A program made the translations under genes and the position numbers. DNA of 64,000 nt from contig NZ_QYTU02000009.1 in NCBI RefSeq assembly GCF_003605365.2, forward strand, positions 29,715 to 93,714, written 5' to 3'. Below are positions 24,350 to 32,543 of the stretch, one piece after another. Position 1 is the first letter of the stretch; every line of letters begins with the position of its first letter. Source of the DNA: Siminovitchia fortis (GTDB lineage Bacteria > Bacillota > Bacilli > Bacillales > Bacillaceae_C). The notes below the pieces were generated by a model. It was not told where the DNA came from, ran no database searches, and saw only the letters and a program-made list of their open reading frames with translations.

Positions 24350-26812
24350 TTATGCCGCAGTTTCTGCATGCTGGTTGTTTGTTTTTTTATTTTTGATAAT
24401 AAAGTATGTGACAGTCAACGCGGTGCAGACAAGAATGTATAGTGCCAGTATTCCGATGTTATGCCACATAAATGAGTAATCCCCGCTTGAAATGACCGCT
24501 TTAAATGCCTGGACAGTATAGGTCATCGGCAATAGGTTATTGAATGACTGCAGCATCTTTGGAATTAATTCCAGCGGGAATGTACCTGCGCTTGTTGTCA
24601 GCTGCAAAATAAGAATGACAATCGCTATGAACCGCCCCGGATCTCCCAGTGTTGTGACGAGGAGCTGTATCATTGTCATAAAGGTTATACTTGTAATGAT
24701 GGATACGAAAATGAACAATGGAACACTTTTCACTTCAATCCCCAATCCAAATATTAAGACAGCATCTACCAAAAGTGCCTGTATTATTCCTGTAACAGCC
24801 ACGACTCCGAATTTGCCCAGGAACCAGGCAATGCCATTGCGTGGTTTTATGGCAGGTTCCCTTAAATTAAAGACAATCGTCATCAATAAAGCACCAACAA
24901 ATAATCCCAGTGATATAAAATATGGCGCAAAACCTGTACCGTAGTTAGGAACCGGGTTTACTTCTTCCTTATCCACCTTAACGGGGTTTCCCATCATATC
25001 ATACGTATCATCATTGGCTTCTACTGAGCTTGCTTCCTCTGCCGCATCACTCAATTTCTCATGCAGCTCCGCAGTTCCATCATGCAGTTCAGATGTCCCA
25101 TCTGAAAGCTTCCCGGAACCATCGGCCAGTTTTTGTGATCCGTCTTTGATTTTGGATGAACCGTCCGCCAACTGCCCCATTCCGTTGCTTAACTCATTGG
25201 CACCATCTGACAATTGGTGTGCACCGGAATTTGCTTCTCTCATTTTTTGTCTGAATAATTCCATGTTCTTAACATACTCTTGTTGGCCGCTGCTTAACTT
25301 GGAAGATCCATCGCTAAGTTCTTTTGCCCCATTCGATAATTGGCTGACGCCTTTTTGAAGGGCAACCTGGCCGGATTGGATGGTTCCAAGACCATTTGAC
25401 AATTGATCAAACACCGGATCAATCGCTTTTTGGATTTCTTTGTCCAGACCTGCAGTAGATCCGCCGAGCTTCTTATTTACTTCACCCTTATACAGGCTAA
25501 AAGCATTATCAATTCCTGCAGTAGCTTGACTCATTCCTTGCTTAATGCCTGCCTCTACCTGCGGCTTAAGTTGATTCGCCATTGATTGCTCAATTTGTTC
25601 TTTCGAAGGGGAAGAAGCAGTTACTTGAGAAATGATTCCCTGGACTTTTTCTTGTGGAATTCCATTATCCAATAGCGCCTGAGAAAGTTTATTCATCTGT
25701 TCTTTTTGCATGTTTTCAATGTTGTTGGCAGCTCCCTTTGCAACCCCTGCAGAAAGCTGCCCTGATAATTCGTTCACAAGGTCATTTTCCAGCTTGCCTT
25801 TGATTCCCTGATTCAGTTGATCCAAGCCGGCATTCATCTCTCCGCTGCTTGCATTGATTTTTGCACCGATAGCGTCAGCCATCTGTTTTGGCAACTGATT
25901 CTGGAGCTGTTTTAAACCATCTTGGACTTTTCCTGTACCCGCCACTAAATCCGGCATTTTCCCGTTGACCTCTTGCAAACCGTTTTCAACCTGTGAAATG
26001 CCGCCATTTAGGGCCTTGGATCCTTTTTCAACATCTTTGGATGCACTGGCAAGCTTGTTGCTGGCATCTGATAATTGATCCATTCCGCCGGCAAGAGTCC
26101 TCGAACCATCGGCCAGTTCATCTGTTCCGGAACGTGCTTTTGTTACTCCATTTTCAAATTCAATCGAACTCGATGCCAGAACCTCCAAATTGTCCTTGAG
26201 CTCTTTGGAGCCGTCTGCCAGCTCTTTTGCCCCCTTATCCAATTTCCCGCTGCCGTCGCTGGCTTTTTCAAGGCCATCTGCCACATCTCCTACTTTATCA
26301 AACATCGTTTCAGCGTAAGTGGATGTAACGGCCTTGGCAACTTCGGCCCTGATTTCTTTTGCCGCCGTTTCCCCGATCTGAGAGGAAAGGAAATTATATG
26401 CCTCGTTCGGTACATATTTCAGTTCCAATTTCTTCGGTTTTTCATCCATCAGGGTAGTTGCATTTTCCGAAAAATTCTTCGGAATTTCGATCAACATATA
26501 ATATTTCCGATTCTCCAAATCCCGATAACCATCTTTTTTCGTGGCAAAATGGAATTGAAATTGATCATTATCCTTTAGCTTATCAACCAATTCCTTTCCC
26601 AGTTCCAAATTCTCGCCTTCATAGTCGGCCCCCGCATCCTCATTCACGACAGCAACAGGCAAATCCCTCAAATAATCGTAGGGATCCCAGAAAGCCCAAA
26701 GAAACATCCCTGCATACATCAACGGAACAAAGACAACTGCAATGATAGGGATAAGCACCTTTTTATTTGCCAGAATTTGCTTCCATTCAGATAAAAAGCT
26801 TGATTTCTGCAT
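24350..26812 (-). CDS. yhgE: YhgE/Pip-domain membrane protein
   Basis: An 820-residue protein. It has an N-terminal membrane segment (VLIPIIAVVFVPLMYAGMFLWAFWDP) and a Pip-type extracellular start (DLPVAVVNEDAGA). A very long extracellular region carries repeated heptad-like units LADGS / LSDGSxKL / LSNG (about residues 190-620). Five C-terminal membrane helices resemble an ABC-2 permease. Relatives include the phage infection protein Pip and EsaA-like type VII secretion components. The role here is unknown; export or an envelope function is likely. Divergent regulation by the TetR gene downstream of its promoter is supported by shared 25-bp operators. Confidence 0.9.
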   Translation of the reverse strand: MQKSSFLSEWKQILANKKVLIPIIAVVFVPLMYAGMFLWAFWDPYDYLRDLPVAVVNEDAGADYEGENLELGKELVDKLKDNDQFQFHFATKKDGYRDLENRKYYMLIEIPKNFSENATTLMDEKPKKLELKYVPNEAYNFLSSQIGETAAKEIRAEVAKAVTSTYAETMFDKVGDVADGLEKASDGSGKLDKGAKELADGSKELKDNLEVLASSSIEFENGVTKARSGTDELADGSRTLAGGMDQLSDASNKLASASKDVEKGSKALNGGISQVENGLQEVNGKMPDLVAGTGKVQDGLKQLQNQLPKQMADAIGAKINASSGEMNAGLDQLNQGIKGKLENDLVNELSGQLSAGVAKGAANNIENMQKEQMNKLSQALLDNGIPQEKVQGIISQVTASSPSKEQIEQSMANQLKPQVEAGIKQGMSQATAGIDNAFSLYKGEVNKKLGGSTAGLDKEIQKAIDPVFDQLSNGLGTIQSGQVALQKGVSQLSNGAKELSDGSSKLSSGQQEYVKNMELFRQKMREANSGAHQLSDGANELSNGMGQLADGSSKIKDGSQKLADGSGKLSDGTSELHDGTAELHEKLSDAAEEASSVEANDDTYDMMGNPVKVDKEEVNPVPNYGTGFAPYFISLGLFVGALLMTIVFNLREPAIKPRNGIAWFLGKFGVVAVTGIIQALLVDAVLIFGLGIEVKSVPLFIFVSIITSITFMTMIQLLVTTLGDPGRFIAIVILILQLTTSAGTFPLELIPKMLQSFNNLLPMTYTVQAFKAVISSGDYSFMWHNIGILALYILVCTALTVTYFIIKNKKTNNQHAETAA

Positions 26813-26837
26813 ACACCATTATTCCCCCTTCAAACAA

Positions 26838-26862
26838 GTGACCATTATGTTCATTTAGTCAT
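26838..26862. promoter_or_regulatory. TetR-type operator, copy 1 (yhgE promoter)
   Basis: A 25-bp imperfect dyad with outer half-sites GTGACC and AGTCAT, the same length and layout as the two stronger copies at 26879 and 27574; its right half is one base weaker. Confidence 0.55.
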
Positions 26863-26878
26863 TTCACGAAAATAAATT

Positions 26879-26903
26879 ATGACCACTTCATTCATTTGGT
26901 CAT
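26879..26903. promoter_or_regulatory. TetR-type operator, copy 2 (yhgE promoter)
   Basis: A 25-bp dyad with outer half-sites ATGACC and GGTCAT, preceded inside by ACTT and TTT as in the copy at 27574. Confidence 0.75.
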
Positions 26904-26922
26904 ATCCACTTTAAATAAAGGA

Positions 26923-27498
26923 TTATCTTTTGGATAACCCATTTAACAAATACAATTTAAACAGCTTCGATATTTCATCTTTCTCCAGCGGCTTACGGAC
27001 TTTCTCCCAGTCAAAGATGAGGGCAATATAAAGCTTAAAAATCACAAAAGCTGTGATTTCGGGATCGCACGGTTTAATTTCGCCCTTTTCTATTCCTTTT
27101 TGGACGAATCCTCCAACATACTGGACAATCGTATTTTCTATCTTTTGGACGACATCTTTAACAGCCGGGGTTCCCATTTCTTTTTCTTCCTGGATGAGCT
27201 TTATCATCAGTTGATGATCTGTTCGGTATTCCAGTAACTTAAAAAGCGCACGATCCACCTTTTCATAAAAAGATAAATCTTCATGTATGATATTTTCCAC
27301 TGATACTTTCATTTCATGAATTAAGGAAGAAATGATTTCATGAAACAATTCTTCTTTATTTTTGTAAAAAGTGTAAATCGTTCCCTTGCCGACATTGGCC
27401 AATTTGGCTATTTGATCCATTGTCGTAGCTTTGTAGCCGAATAAGGAAAAAGAATTTGTTGCTGCCCCTATGATTTGCTGCTTCCGGTCAATAGACAA
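26923..27498 (-). CDS. yhgD: TetR/AcrR-family regulator (YhgD-like)
   Basis: A 191-residue regulator with a helix-turn-helix at residues about 8-50 (IIGAATNSFSLFGYKATTMDQIAKLANVGKGTIYTFYKNKEELF) and a ligand-binding C-terminal half. The start is TTG 27498 with AAGGTG at 8 nt. It precedes yhgE on the same strand, as in B. subtilis. Matching 25-bp operators upstream of both genes imply that it represses itself and yhgE. Its inducer is unknown. Confidence 0.9.
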   Translation of the reverse strand: MSIDRKQQIIGAATNSFSLFGYKATTMDQIAKLANVGKGTIYTFYKNKEELFHEIISSLIHEMKVSVENIIHEDLSFYEKVDRALFKLLEYRTDHQLMIKLIQEEKEMGTPAVKDVVQKIENTIVQYVGGFVQKGIEKGEIKPCDPEITAFVIFKLYIALIFDWEKVRKPLEKDEISKLFKLYLLNGLSKR

Positions 27499-27524
27499 TT
27501 ATTTTTCACCTTCTTTTTTTGGGA

Positions 27525-27544
27525 GGTACCTGTCACTCCCCGAA
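27525..27544. repeat. short dispersed element, CCTGTCACTCCCCGAA type
   Basis: GGTACCTGTCACTCCCCGAA lies in the yhgD leader. Fifteen identical consecutive bases (CCTGTCACTCCCCGAA core) recur at 33722-33741, and a variant is part of a hairpin at 54904-54946. Confidence 0.65.
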
Positions 27545-27573
27545 ATATGATGAAATGAACTTATACAAAAGAA

Positions 27574-27598
27574 GTGACCACTTGAACGTTTTGGTCAT
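27574..27598. promoter_or_regulatory. TetR-type operator, copy 3 (yhgD promoter)
   Basis: A 25-bp dyad with half-sites GTGACCACTT and TTTTGGTCAT, nearly matching the copy before yhgE at 26879-26903. Probable autoregulatory site. Confidence 0.75.
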
Positions 27599-27760
27599 AT
27601 GTACAGCCATCATACTAACACATAGATTCAAAGGACGCAACACAAATTCTTTGTTTGATTTTCAAAATAGTTCTTTTTGAGTGTTCCTCAAGCAACATTA
27701 AATATATTCGTTAAAATGGTATATCCCTGTATAGTTATAACAGAGATATTTTTTACTTTT

Positions 27761-27790
27761 TGCAACTATTTTACCGCCAATTGCATCTAT
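27761..27790 (+). promoter_or_regulatory. possible autoregulated ECF promoter
   Basis: TGCAACTATTTT followed after a 17-bp gap from TGCAAC by CATCTA resembles the AAC -35 core and CGTC-like -10 core of ECF sigma promoters. It lies 35 bp before the sigma gene. The rest of 27499-27760 holds the operator and element above and nothing else seen. Confidence 0.4.
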
Positions 27791-27824
27791 GTATTATACC
27801 CGTTCAGAAAGGGGGGGCCGGCCG

Positions 27825-28391
27825 TTGGATTCCATTGACAAACTCAAAGAAAAAGATGAGCAAGCCTTAATGGAAGTAATGCATCAATACGGGGATTACT
27901 TATTACGCACCGCTTATTTGCTCGTGAAAGATTATCAAACAGCTGAAGAAGCTGTTCAGGATACTTTTATTACTGCTTTTGAAAAAATTCATCAGCTGGA
28001 GAATCCCGAAAAACTAAAGAGCTGGCTTACCGCCATTGCCCTTAACCAGTGCCGCTCCCGAATGCGAAAATGGCAATGGAAAAATATCTTTCTTCACTTT
28101 GATGCTGTGGAACGTATCAATGGTGATGAAACCGCTCAAAGTCCCGAAGAAGCAATCGTTGATATGGCATTGGATCACAATATAAGTGAAGCCATTCAGC
28201 AGTTGGATTATAAATACCGCGAAGTGATTACATTATATTATTTTAACGAAATGAAAATCTCGGAAATTGCAGCACAAACCAAAACAAATGAAAACACAGT
28301 GAAATCAAGACTAAAACGAGCCCGGCTGCTATTGAAAGATCTATTGACGAAAGGAGAGGACCTCAATGAAAATACAACGGGAAGCATTTAA
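27825..28391 (+). CDS. ECF-type RNA polymerase sigma factor
   Basis: About 188 residues with only sigma regions 2 and 4, as in extracytoplasmic-function sigma factors. Region 2 is LLRTAYLLVKDYQTAEEAVQDTFITAFEKIHQL...LKSWLTAIALNQCRSRMRKW; region 4 is AIQQLDYKYREVITLYYFNEMKISEIAAQTKTNENTVKSRLKRARLLLKDLL. TTG 27825, 7 nt after a GGGGGGG tract, is preferred to an ATG at 27789. It heads a three-gene operon with a single-pass membrane protein, the natural anti-sigma candidate, and a large exported TPR protein. Confidence 0.9.
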   Translation: MDSIDKLKEKDEQALMEVMHQYGDYLLRTAYLLVKDYQTAEEAVQDTFITAFEKIHQLENPEKLKSWLTAIALNQCRSRMRKWQWKNIFLHFDAVERINGDETAQSPEEAIVDMALDHNISEAIQQLDYKYREVITLYYFNEMKISEIAAQTKTNENTVKSRLKRARLLLKDLLTKGEDLNENTTGSI

Positions 28392-28698
28392 AAAGCAGCT
28401 CGATAACGAGATGGACGATATCAAGTTTACCAAACAGCGGGAAGTCATAGACCGTCTCCGTCAAATTACTTGGAAGGAAAAAGCCAGGCTGATTTGGAAT
28501 AAAGAAATTGAACTCCCTCTCCTTCCATTGGCTGCGATTTGTACGGTGATATGTTTATCACTCGGAGTTAAATATTTCACCAACTACGATTACATTTCCG
28601 ATCCCATGACAGCGAAGGCGGACGAACTGGTTGAGATCGATGGGTATGTCTATTGGAAAGAAGACCTGGAAAAGACGGTGATGCGGTATGAAGATTAA
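28366..28698 (+). CDS. single-pass membrane protein, putative anti-sigma factor
   Basis: A 110-residue protein. A charged N-terminal cytoplasmic part (IKFTKQREVIDRLRQITWKEKARLIWNKE, residues about 18-47) is followed by one membrane helix (LPLLPLAAICTVICLSLGVKYF) and about 35 outside residues. It overlaps the sigma gene by 26 bp and the next gene by 11 bp. Size, topology and position fit the small anti-sigma proteins paired with ECF factors, but no zinc-binding H-x3-C-x2-C motif is present, so the role is inference. Confidence 0.7.
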   Translation: MKIQREAFKKQLDNEMDDIKFTKQREVIDRLRQITWKEKARLIWNKEIELPLLPLAAICTVICLSLGVKYFTNYDYISDPMTAKADELVEIDGYVYWKEDLEKTVMRYED

Positions 28699-30913
28699 AA
28701 TAAAAGTGAAGCATGCTGCCCTTATTTTGATATGTATTCCATTGATCGTTTTTGTCATTGGGCCGCAACTTCAAATATATATAGCGAAAAAGCAAGTGGA
28801 GTACGGCCAGGCAGCAGCCAAGACAAAGCTATTGCAATCACTCGATAGCAGCATGATTTTGGACTCGCAAAAATGGAAAATCATCCAGAACTATATGCTG
28901 GATGATTATATGGCAGGCCAATTTGATGTATACATTGGGCCGGCGTTTTCTCAAGTCAGCCATCCTGACCGTGATGTTACATTTACCTGGGATGAAATGT
29001 ATCCTTATCTGAACATGTATGTGACAAAAGGTCCGATAGATGAGTATTTCGCTTCTGCGGCAAAACAGCTTGCGGTTCATTATAAGACCATTGGCCAAGT
29101 TGATAAAGCGCAGGACATCCTGCAAAAAGCCATCGAACGAACAGCCGGCAGCAGCGATTCTTGGGTAGGTCAGGAGCTTCAATTAGAACAAACGCAAATC
29201 TTGATTGAACAAGCTGATTATTCGGCAGCCAAACAGCTTTTACAAGAAATGAGTAAAAGCAATGACCCGGAAAATGATTATTTCCAAGCAAAAATCGCCC
29301 AGAAGAAAGCAGAAATCAAACTCCGTCAAGGTCATGTACAGGATGCTTATAAGGAGGTTCAAAATGCCTTAGCGCAATATGAGGAAATACCGGCGGAAAA
29401 AGATTCTCGGGAGGCTGATGAAATACCCGCCGGTTATGAAGAACTTCTATCTTTGAAAAAAAGTTTGCAAACTGCTTTAGCACAACAAAGCCATATCAAT
29501 AATACAGTCAAAGGAAGAATTGTATACAGCGATGGCACACCCGTAGCAAATGCAGGCGTCTTTTTACAGGCAGAAGAAGACGCAGGCAGCAGTATTACTC
29601 CGGATGAGCCTTACCAACAAACAACAGATGCAGATGGATATTTCAATATTTCGGGAGTATTGCCCGGAAGCTATCAAATTACTATAGGATTAAGCTTTGA
29701 CCAAATCGATGGCTGGACATGGCCGGTTACTATGGATGAATGGATTGATGTCGGGGAAAAAAAGACATTCACTTATGATATCACTTTGCAAAAATTAATA
29801 GATATAAAATCTCCGGTCAACCAGCAAAAAATAACAGATAAACATATTCTCTTTTCCTGGGAGAAGATCGAAGGTGCAGACTATTACCAGCTTAACCTGG
29901 GGGCGGATATTGATTCCGGCTCGATCAGTACGGTATTTAAATCATACATCACGGACAATCAAATCAAAGTGCCGGCCGAAGAGGTATATGATCATCCGCT
30001 TGGAGTAATATTCCCCGGTGATGATCTGTCTACGGTAAGCCCAAAGTCATTGTTGGCATTTACAAATACGGATAATAGATTTTCATGGTCTGTTGAAGCC
30101 TACCGCGCTGATGGAGAGCTGATTACACGCAGCAACGGCTATCGGCTGGATCAGGATACGATGGGAAACTTGCCTTTCTTTTATTTAAAGGAACGCAGCA
30201 TGACGAAGGCCGACCAATTGCTGGTTGACAAAAAACTGAAAAAAGCGTTGGCAGCCTATCAATCTAATTACGAAAAAGATCCGGACGATATTCACAGTTT
30301 GCGTATGATTGTCAGGCTGATGGATGCTGAATCATCCGACAAGCATGCGACCGAGAATGAAAAAAGCATTCCCTATTTGCAAGCCTATGCGGAAAAGACA
30401 AACTCCCCGCAAGCCATATTCAGGCTTGTTGAATACTATTATGAGAAACAGCAATGGGGGGCCTTCAACAGATGGTTTAATCAGTATGAAGCGGCGGCTG
30501 ACGGCCATCTTGAAAGCTACGATCAGGCCATTTATGCCAGTGCGTTAATGAAACAAGGCAAATTAAAAGAAGCAAGCGAACAATTTAAACAGGTGATGAA
30601 GCTGGATAACAGCCATCGCTTTATCGGAAGCTGGCTAGCGGTGGAATTGTATGAAGGAAAAACCTTCGAACATGCTCTGGCCATTGCCAAGGAGTATCCG
30701 GAACGGCCTTTTGCCGACGAAAAAAGGGATTGGTTTTACATGGTGCAGGCACTTCAAGAGGAGAGTGAAACAGATTCCCATTATCGAGAGGAACTGAAAG
30801 AGGTACTCGGCCTCTATTTTAAAAACAAAGATCAAGAGCTGTCCAATTGGATGAAAACTGCCGATAAACCGGCGATGAAGGAATTTATTCGGGCGGTGAA
30901 GGATGTGAGCTAG
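28688..30913 (+). CDS. membrane-anchored TPR and carboxypeptidase-regulatory-like protein
   Basis: A 741-residue protein anchored by an N-terminal helix (AALILICIPLIVFVIGPQLQIYI). It has helical tetratricopeptide-like repeats (about residues 100-245, with YKTIGQVDKAQDILQKAI), then a carboxypeptidase-regulatory-like beta-sandwich (about 270-360: VKGRIVYSDGTPVANAGVFLQ...TTDADGYFNISGVLPGSYQITI). A second beta domain with WEKIEGADYYQLNL follows, and a C-terminal TPR block ends the protein (about 500-700). It is probably extracellular and senses or scaffolds envelope components for the sigma factor, or is its main target. Not recognised as a named family. Confidence 0.8.
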   Translation: MKIKIKVKHAALILICIPLIVFVIGPQLQIYIAKKQVEYGQAAAKTKLLQSLDSSMILDSQKWKIIQNYMLDDYMAGQFDVYIGPAFSQVSHPDRDVTFTWDEMYPYLNMYVTKGPIDEYFASAAKQLAVHYKTIGQVDKAQDILQKAIERTAGSSDSWVGQELQLEQTQILIEQADYSAAKQLLQEMSKSNDPENDYFQAKIAQKKAEIKLRQGHVQDAYKEVQNALAQYEEIPAEKDSREADEIPAGYEELLSLKKSLQTALAQQSHINNTVKGRIVYSDGTPVANAGVFLQAEEDAGSSITPDEPYQQTTDADGYFNISGVLPGSYQITIGLSFDQIDGWTWPVTMDEWIDVGEKKTFTYDITLQKLIDIKSPVNQQKITDKHILFSWEKIEGADYYQLNLGADIDSGSISTVFKSYITDNQIKVPAEEVYDHPLGVIFPGDDLSTVSPKSLLAFTNTDNRFSWSVEAYRADGELITRSNGYRLDQDTMGNLPFFYLKERSMTKADQLLVDKKLKKALAAYQSNYEKDPDDIHSLRMIVRLMDAESSDKHATENEKSIPYLQAYAEKTNSPQAIFRLVEYYYEKQQWGAFNRWFNQYEAAADGHLESYDQAIYASALMKQGKLKEASEQFKQVMKLDNSHRFIGSWLAVELYEGKTFEHALAIAKEYPERPFADEKRDWFYMVQALQEESETDSHYREELKEVLGLYFKNKDQELSNWMKTADKPAMKEFIRAVKDVS

Positions 30914-30942
30914 GGAACCCCGCCTGCGGGTTCCCTATTTTA
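30912..30942 (+). terminator. terminator of the ECF sigma operon
   Basis: AGGGAACCC / GGGTTCCCT stem overlapping the stop codon, followed by ATTTTAT. Confidence 0.85.
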
Positions 30943-30948
30943 TATAAA

Positions 30949-31046
30949 CGGGAGGGATTGCGACCGTATGGCTGCCGAAGAAACCGAGAATTTGAAAACT
31001 CGGGAGGCATTGCGACCCTATTCCAAGGGCTGGCATTTCTTTTGTA
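30949..31046. repeat. 52-bp repeat, left pair (diverged)
   Basis: Two units start at 30949 and 31001 with CGGGAGG(G/C)ATTGCGACC, exactly 52 bp apart. They match the array at 32251-32510 in length, orientation and conserved blocks (CGGGAGGCAT, GCGACC, AAAACT). Unit one has an ATG at its position 20, as in the array. The second decays after about 30 bp. Confidence 0.8.
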
Positions 31047-31058
31047 AGATAATATTTG

Positions 31059-31092
31059 TTTTTGAAAAAGGGCCTGACCGGCCCTTTTTCTT
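31059..31092 (-). terminator. terminator of the NADP oxidoreductase
   Basis: GAAAAAGGGCC / GGCCCTTTTTC stem with a 5-nt loop, overlapping the stop codon side of the gene; minus-strand tail is T-rich. Confidence 0.85.
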
Positions 31093-32116
31093 ATTCCACA
31101 TACTTACGCTCAGCAACTTTCACCAAAAGCTTACCAATATTATTTCCCTTGAAGAGGTCAAGAAACGCATTGGGGATATTTTCAAATCCTTCTTTTATGG
31201 TTTCACGATATTTGAGTTTCCCTTCTTGCAGCCATTGGCCGAGCTGCATTGCCCCTTCATTGAAACGTTCCGAATAATTTCCTACAGTGAAACCTTGCAT
31301 CAATGCACTTTTCTTAATCAGCGTCGGCTGTACGCGTGGTCCGATATCAACTTCTTCAAGGTTATAGGTAGAAATAGCTCCACAAACCGGAATGCGCGCA
31401 TATCGATTTAATTGGGTAAATACAGCATCAGAAATCTCTCCGCCGACATTATCGAAATACACATCCACACCGTCCGGACAGGCACGCTTTACTTCACTTT
31501 CAAGATCTTCTGCTGTTCGGTAGTTGATGCCTTCATCGAAGCCCCATTCTTCTTTCAAGAAATTGATTTTTTCATTGGAACCAGCTATGCCTACGACACG
31601 TGCACCTTTTATTTTCGCTATTTGCCCAACTGCAGATCCAACAGCGCCTGCTGCTCCCGACACGACAACCGTCTCCCCTTCCTTCGGCCGGCCAATTTCA
31701 AGCAAACCAAAGTAGGCAGTTAAACCAGTCATCCCCAATATACCTAAATGTGTTGATATGGGAGCAAGTGATGGGTCAATTTTTCTAATTTCCTTCTCAT
31801 TTGCAACATAGTACTCCTGCCAGCCAAACATACCAATAACAACATCGCCTTGCTTGAAGTTCCCAGATTTTGATTCCATCACCTCACCAATGGATCCGCC
31901 TTCAATCACTTCATTTACTTTAAATGGCTCCACATATGATTCAGCGTCCTGCATCCTGCCTCTCATGTAAGGGTCAACAGATACAAACAGGGTTCGAACA
32001 AGTATCTGGCCTTCTTTCAGTTCTTCTACATCTTTTTTTACAAATTTAAATGTGCCGCTATCCGGCATGCCTTTTGGTCTTTCAGCTAAAATAATTTGAT
32101 GATTGACAAGCGCCAT
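31091..32116 (-). CDS. NADP-dependent MDR-family oxidoreductase (YfmJ/CurA-like)
   Basis: A 341-residue zinc-independent medium-chain reductase of the prostaglandin/alkenal reductase group. It has an N-terminal substrate domain with PYMRGRM, the nucleotide-binding loop VVVSGAAGAVGSAVGQIAKIKGARVVGIAGS, then YFDNVGGEISDAV and CGAISTYN. Members reduce activated double bonds in enals or enones using NADPH. No zinc-ligand cysteines. The gene is a single unit, flanked on both sides by copies of a 52-bp repeat. Confidence 0.93.
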   Translation of the reverse strand: MALVNHQIILAERPKGMPDSGTFKFVKKDVEELKEGQILVRTLFVSVDPYMRGRMQDAESYVEPFKVNEVIEGGSIGEVMESKSGNFKQGDVVIGMFGWQEYYVANEKEIRKIDPSLAPISTHLGILGMTGLTAYFGLLEIGRPKEGETVVVSGAAGAVGSAVGQIAKIKGARVVGIAGSNEKINFLKEEWGFDEGINYRTAEDLESEVKRACPDGVDVYFDNVGGEISDAVFTQLNRYARIPVCGAISTYNLEEVDIGPRVQPTLIKKSALMQGFTVGNYSERFNEGAMQLGQWLQEGKLKYRETIKEGFENIPNAFLDLFKGNNIGKLLVKVAERKYVE

Positions 32117-32250
32117 GTGAATTTCTCCTTTTTTAAAAAAATTGGTTAAATCCTCAATTATGCTTCGCCTACATGTTAATCGAAATGCAATGTTCCGGCT
32201 AGCAAAGAGACTTTATGATAAGGTTACCCGCAGCAACGGCAATGATGTAT

Positions 32251-32510
32251 AAGAAGGAATTGCGACCCTATGACTACCGTAGATACAGTAAAACTCAAAA
32301 CTCGGGAGGCATAGCAACCGTATGGCGACCGTAGATGCAGTAAAACTCAAAACTCGGGAGGCATAGCAACCGTATGGCGACCGTAGATGCAGTAAAACTC
32401 AAAACTCGGGAGGCATAGCAACCGTATGGCGACCGTAGATGCAGTAAAACTCAAAACTCGGGAGGCATAGCGGCCGCTTGGCTACCGAAGATGCGGTCGT
32501 AATTCCGTTT
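32251..32510. repeat. 52-bp tandem repeat array
   Basis: Five contiguous 52-bp units start at 32251, 32303, 32355, 32407 and 32459. The middle three are identical; the outer two are diverged. Each inner unit has GGGAGG, an ATG at unit position 20 (32322, 32374, 32426) and a frame MATVDAVKLKTREA that stops at TAG in the next unit. The unit length is not a multiple of three, so no continuous protein is encoded. The remainder of 32117-32543 is the oxidoreductase leader and unremarkable sequence. Confidence 0.9.
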
Positions 32511-32543
32511 ATCTCCTATTTAACACCCAAGTTTTTATGGCCT

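Noticed and set aside
30968..31411. Plus-strand ORF of 147 codons starting in the left 52-bp repeat and running into the oxidoreductase region
   Set aside because: Only its first 14 codons match the repeat peptide; the rest is the reverse complement of the terminator and of the oxidoreductase gene, so it is not a separate protein.
32251..32510. Possible CRISPR array
   Set aside because: Units are contiguous 52-bp direct repeats without variable spacers, and no cas genes are present.
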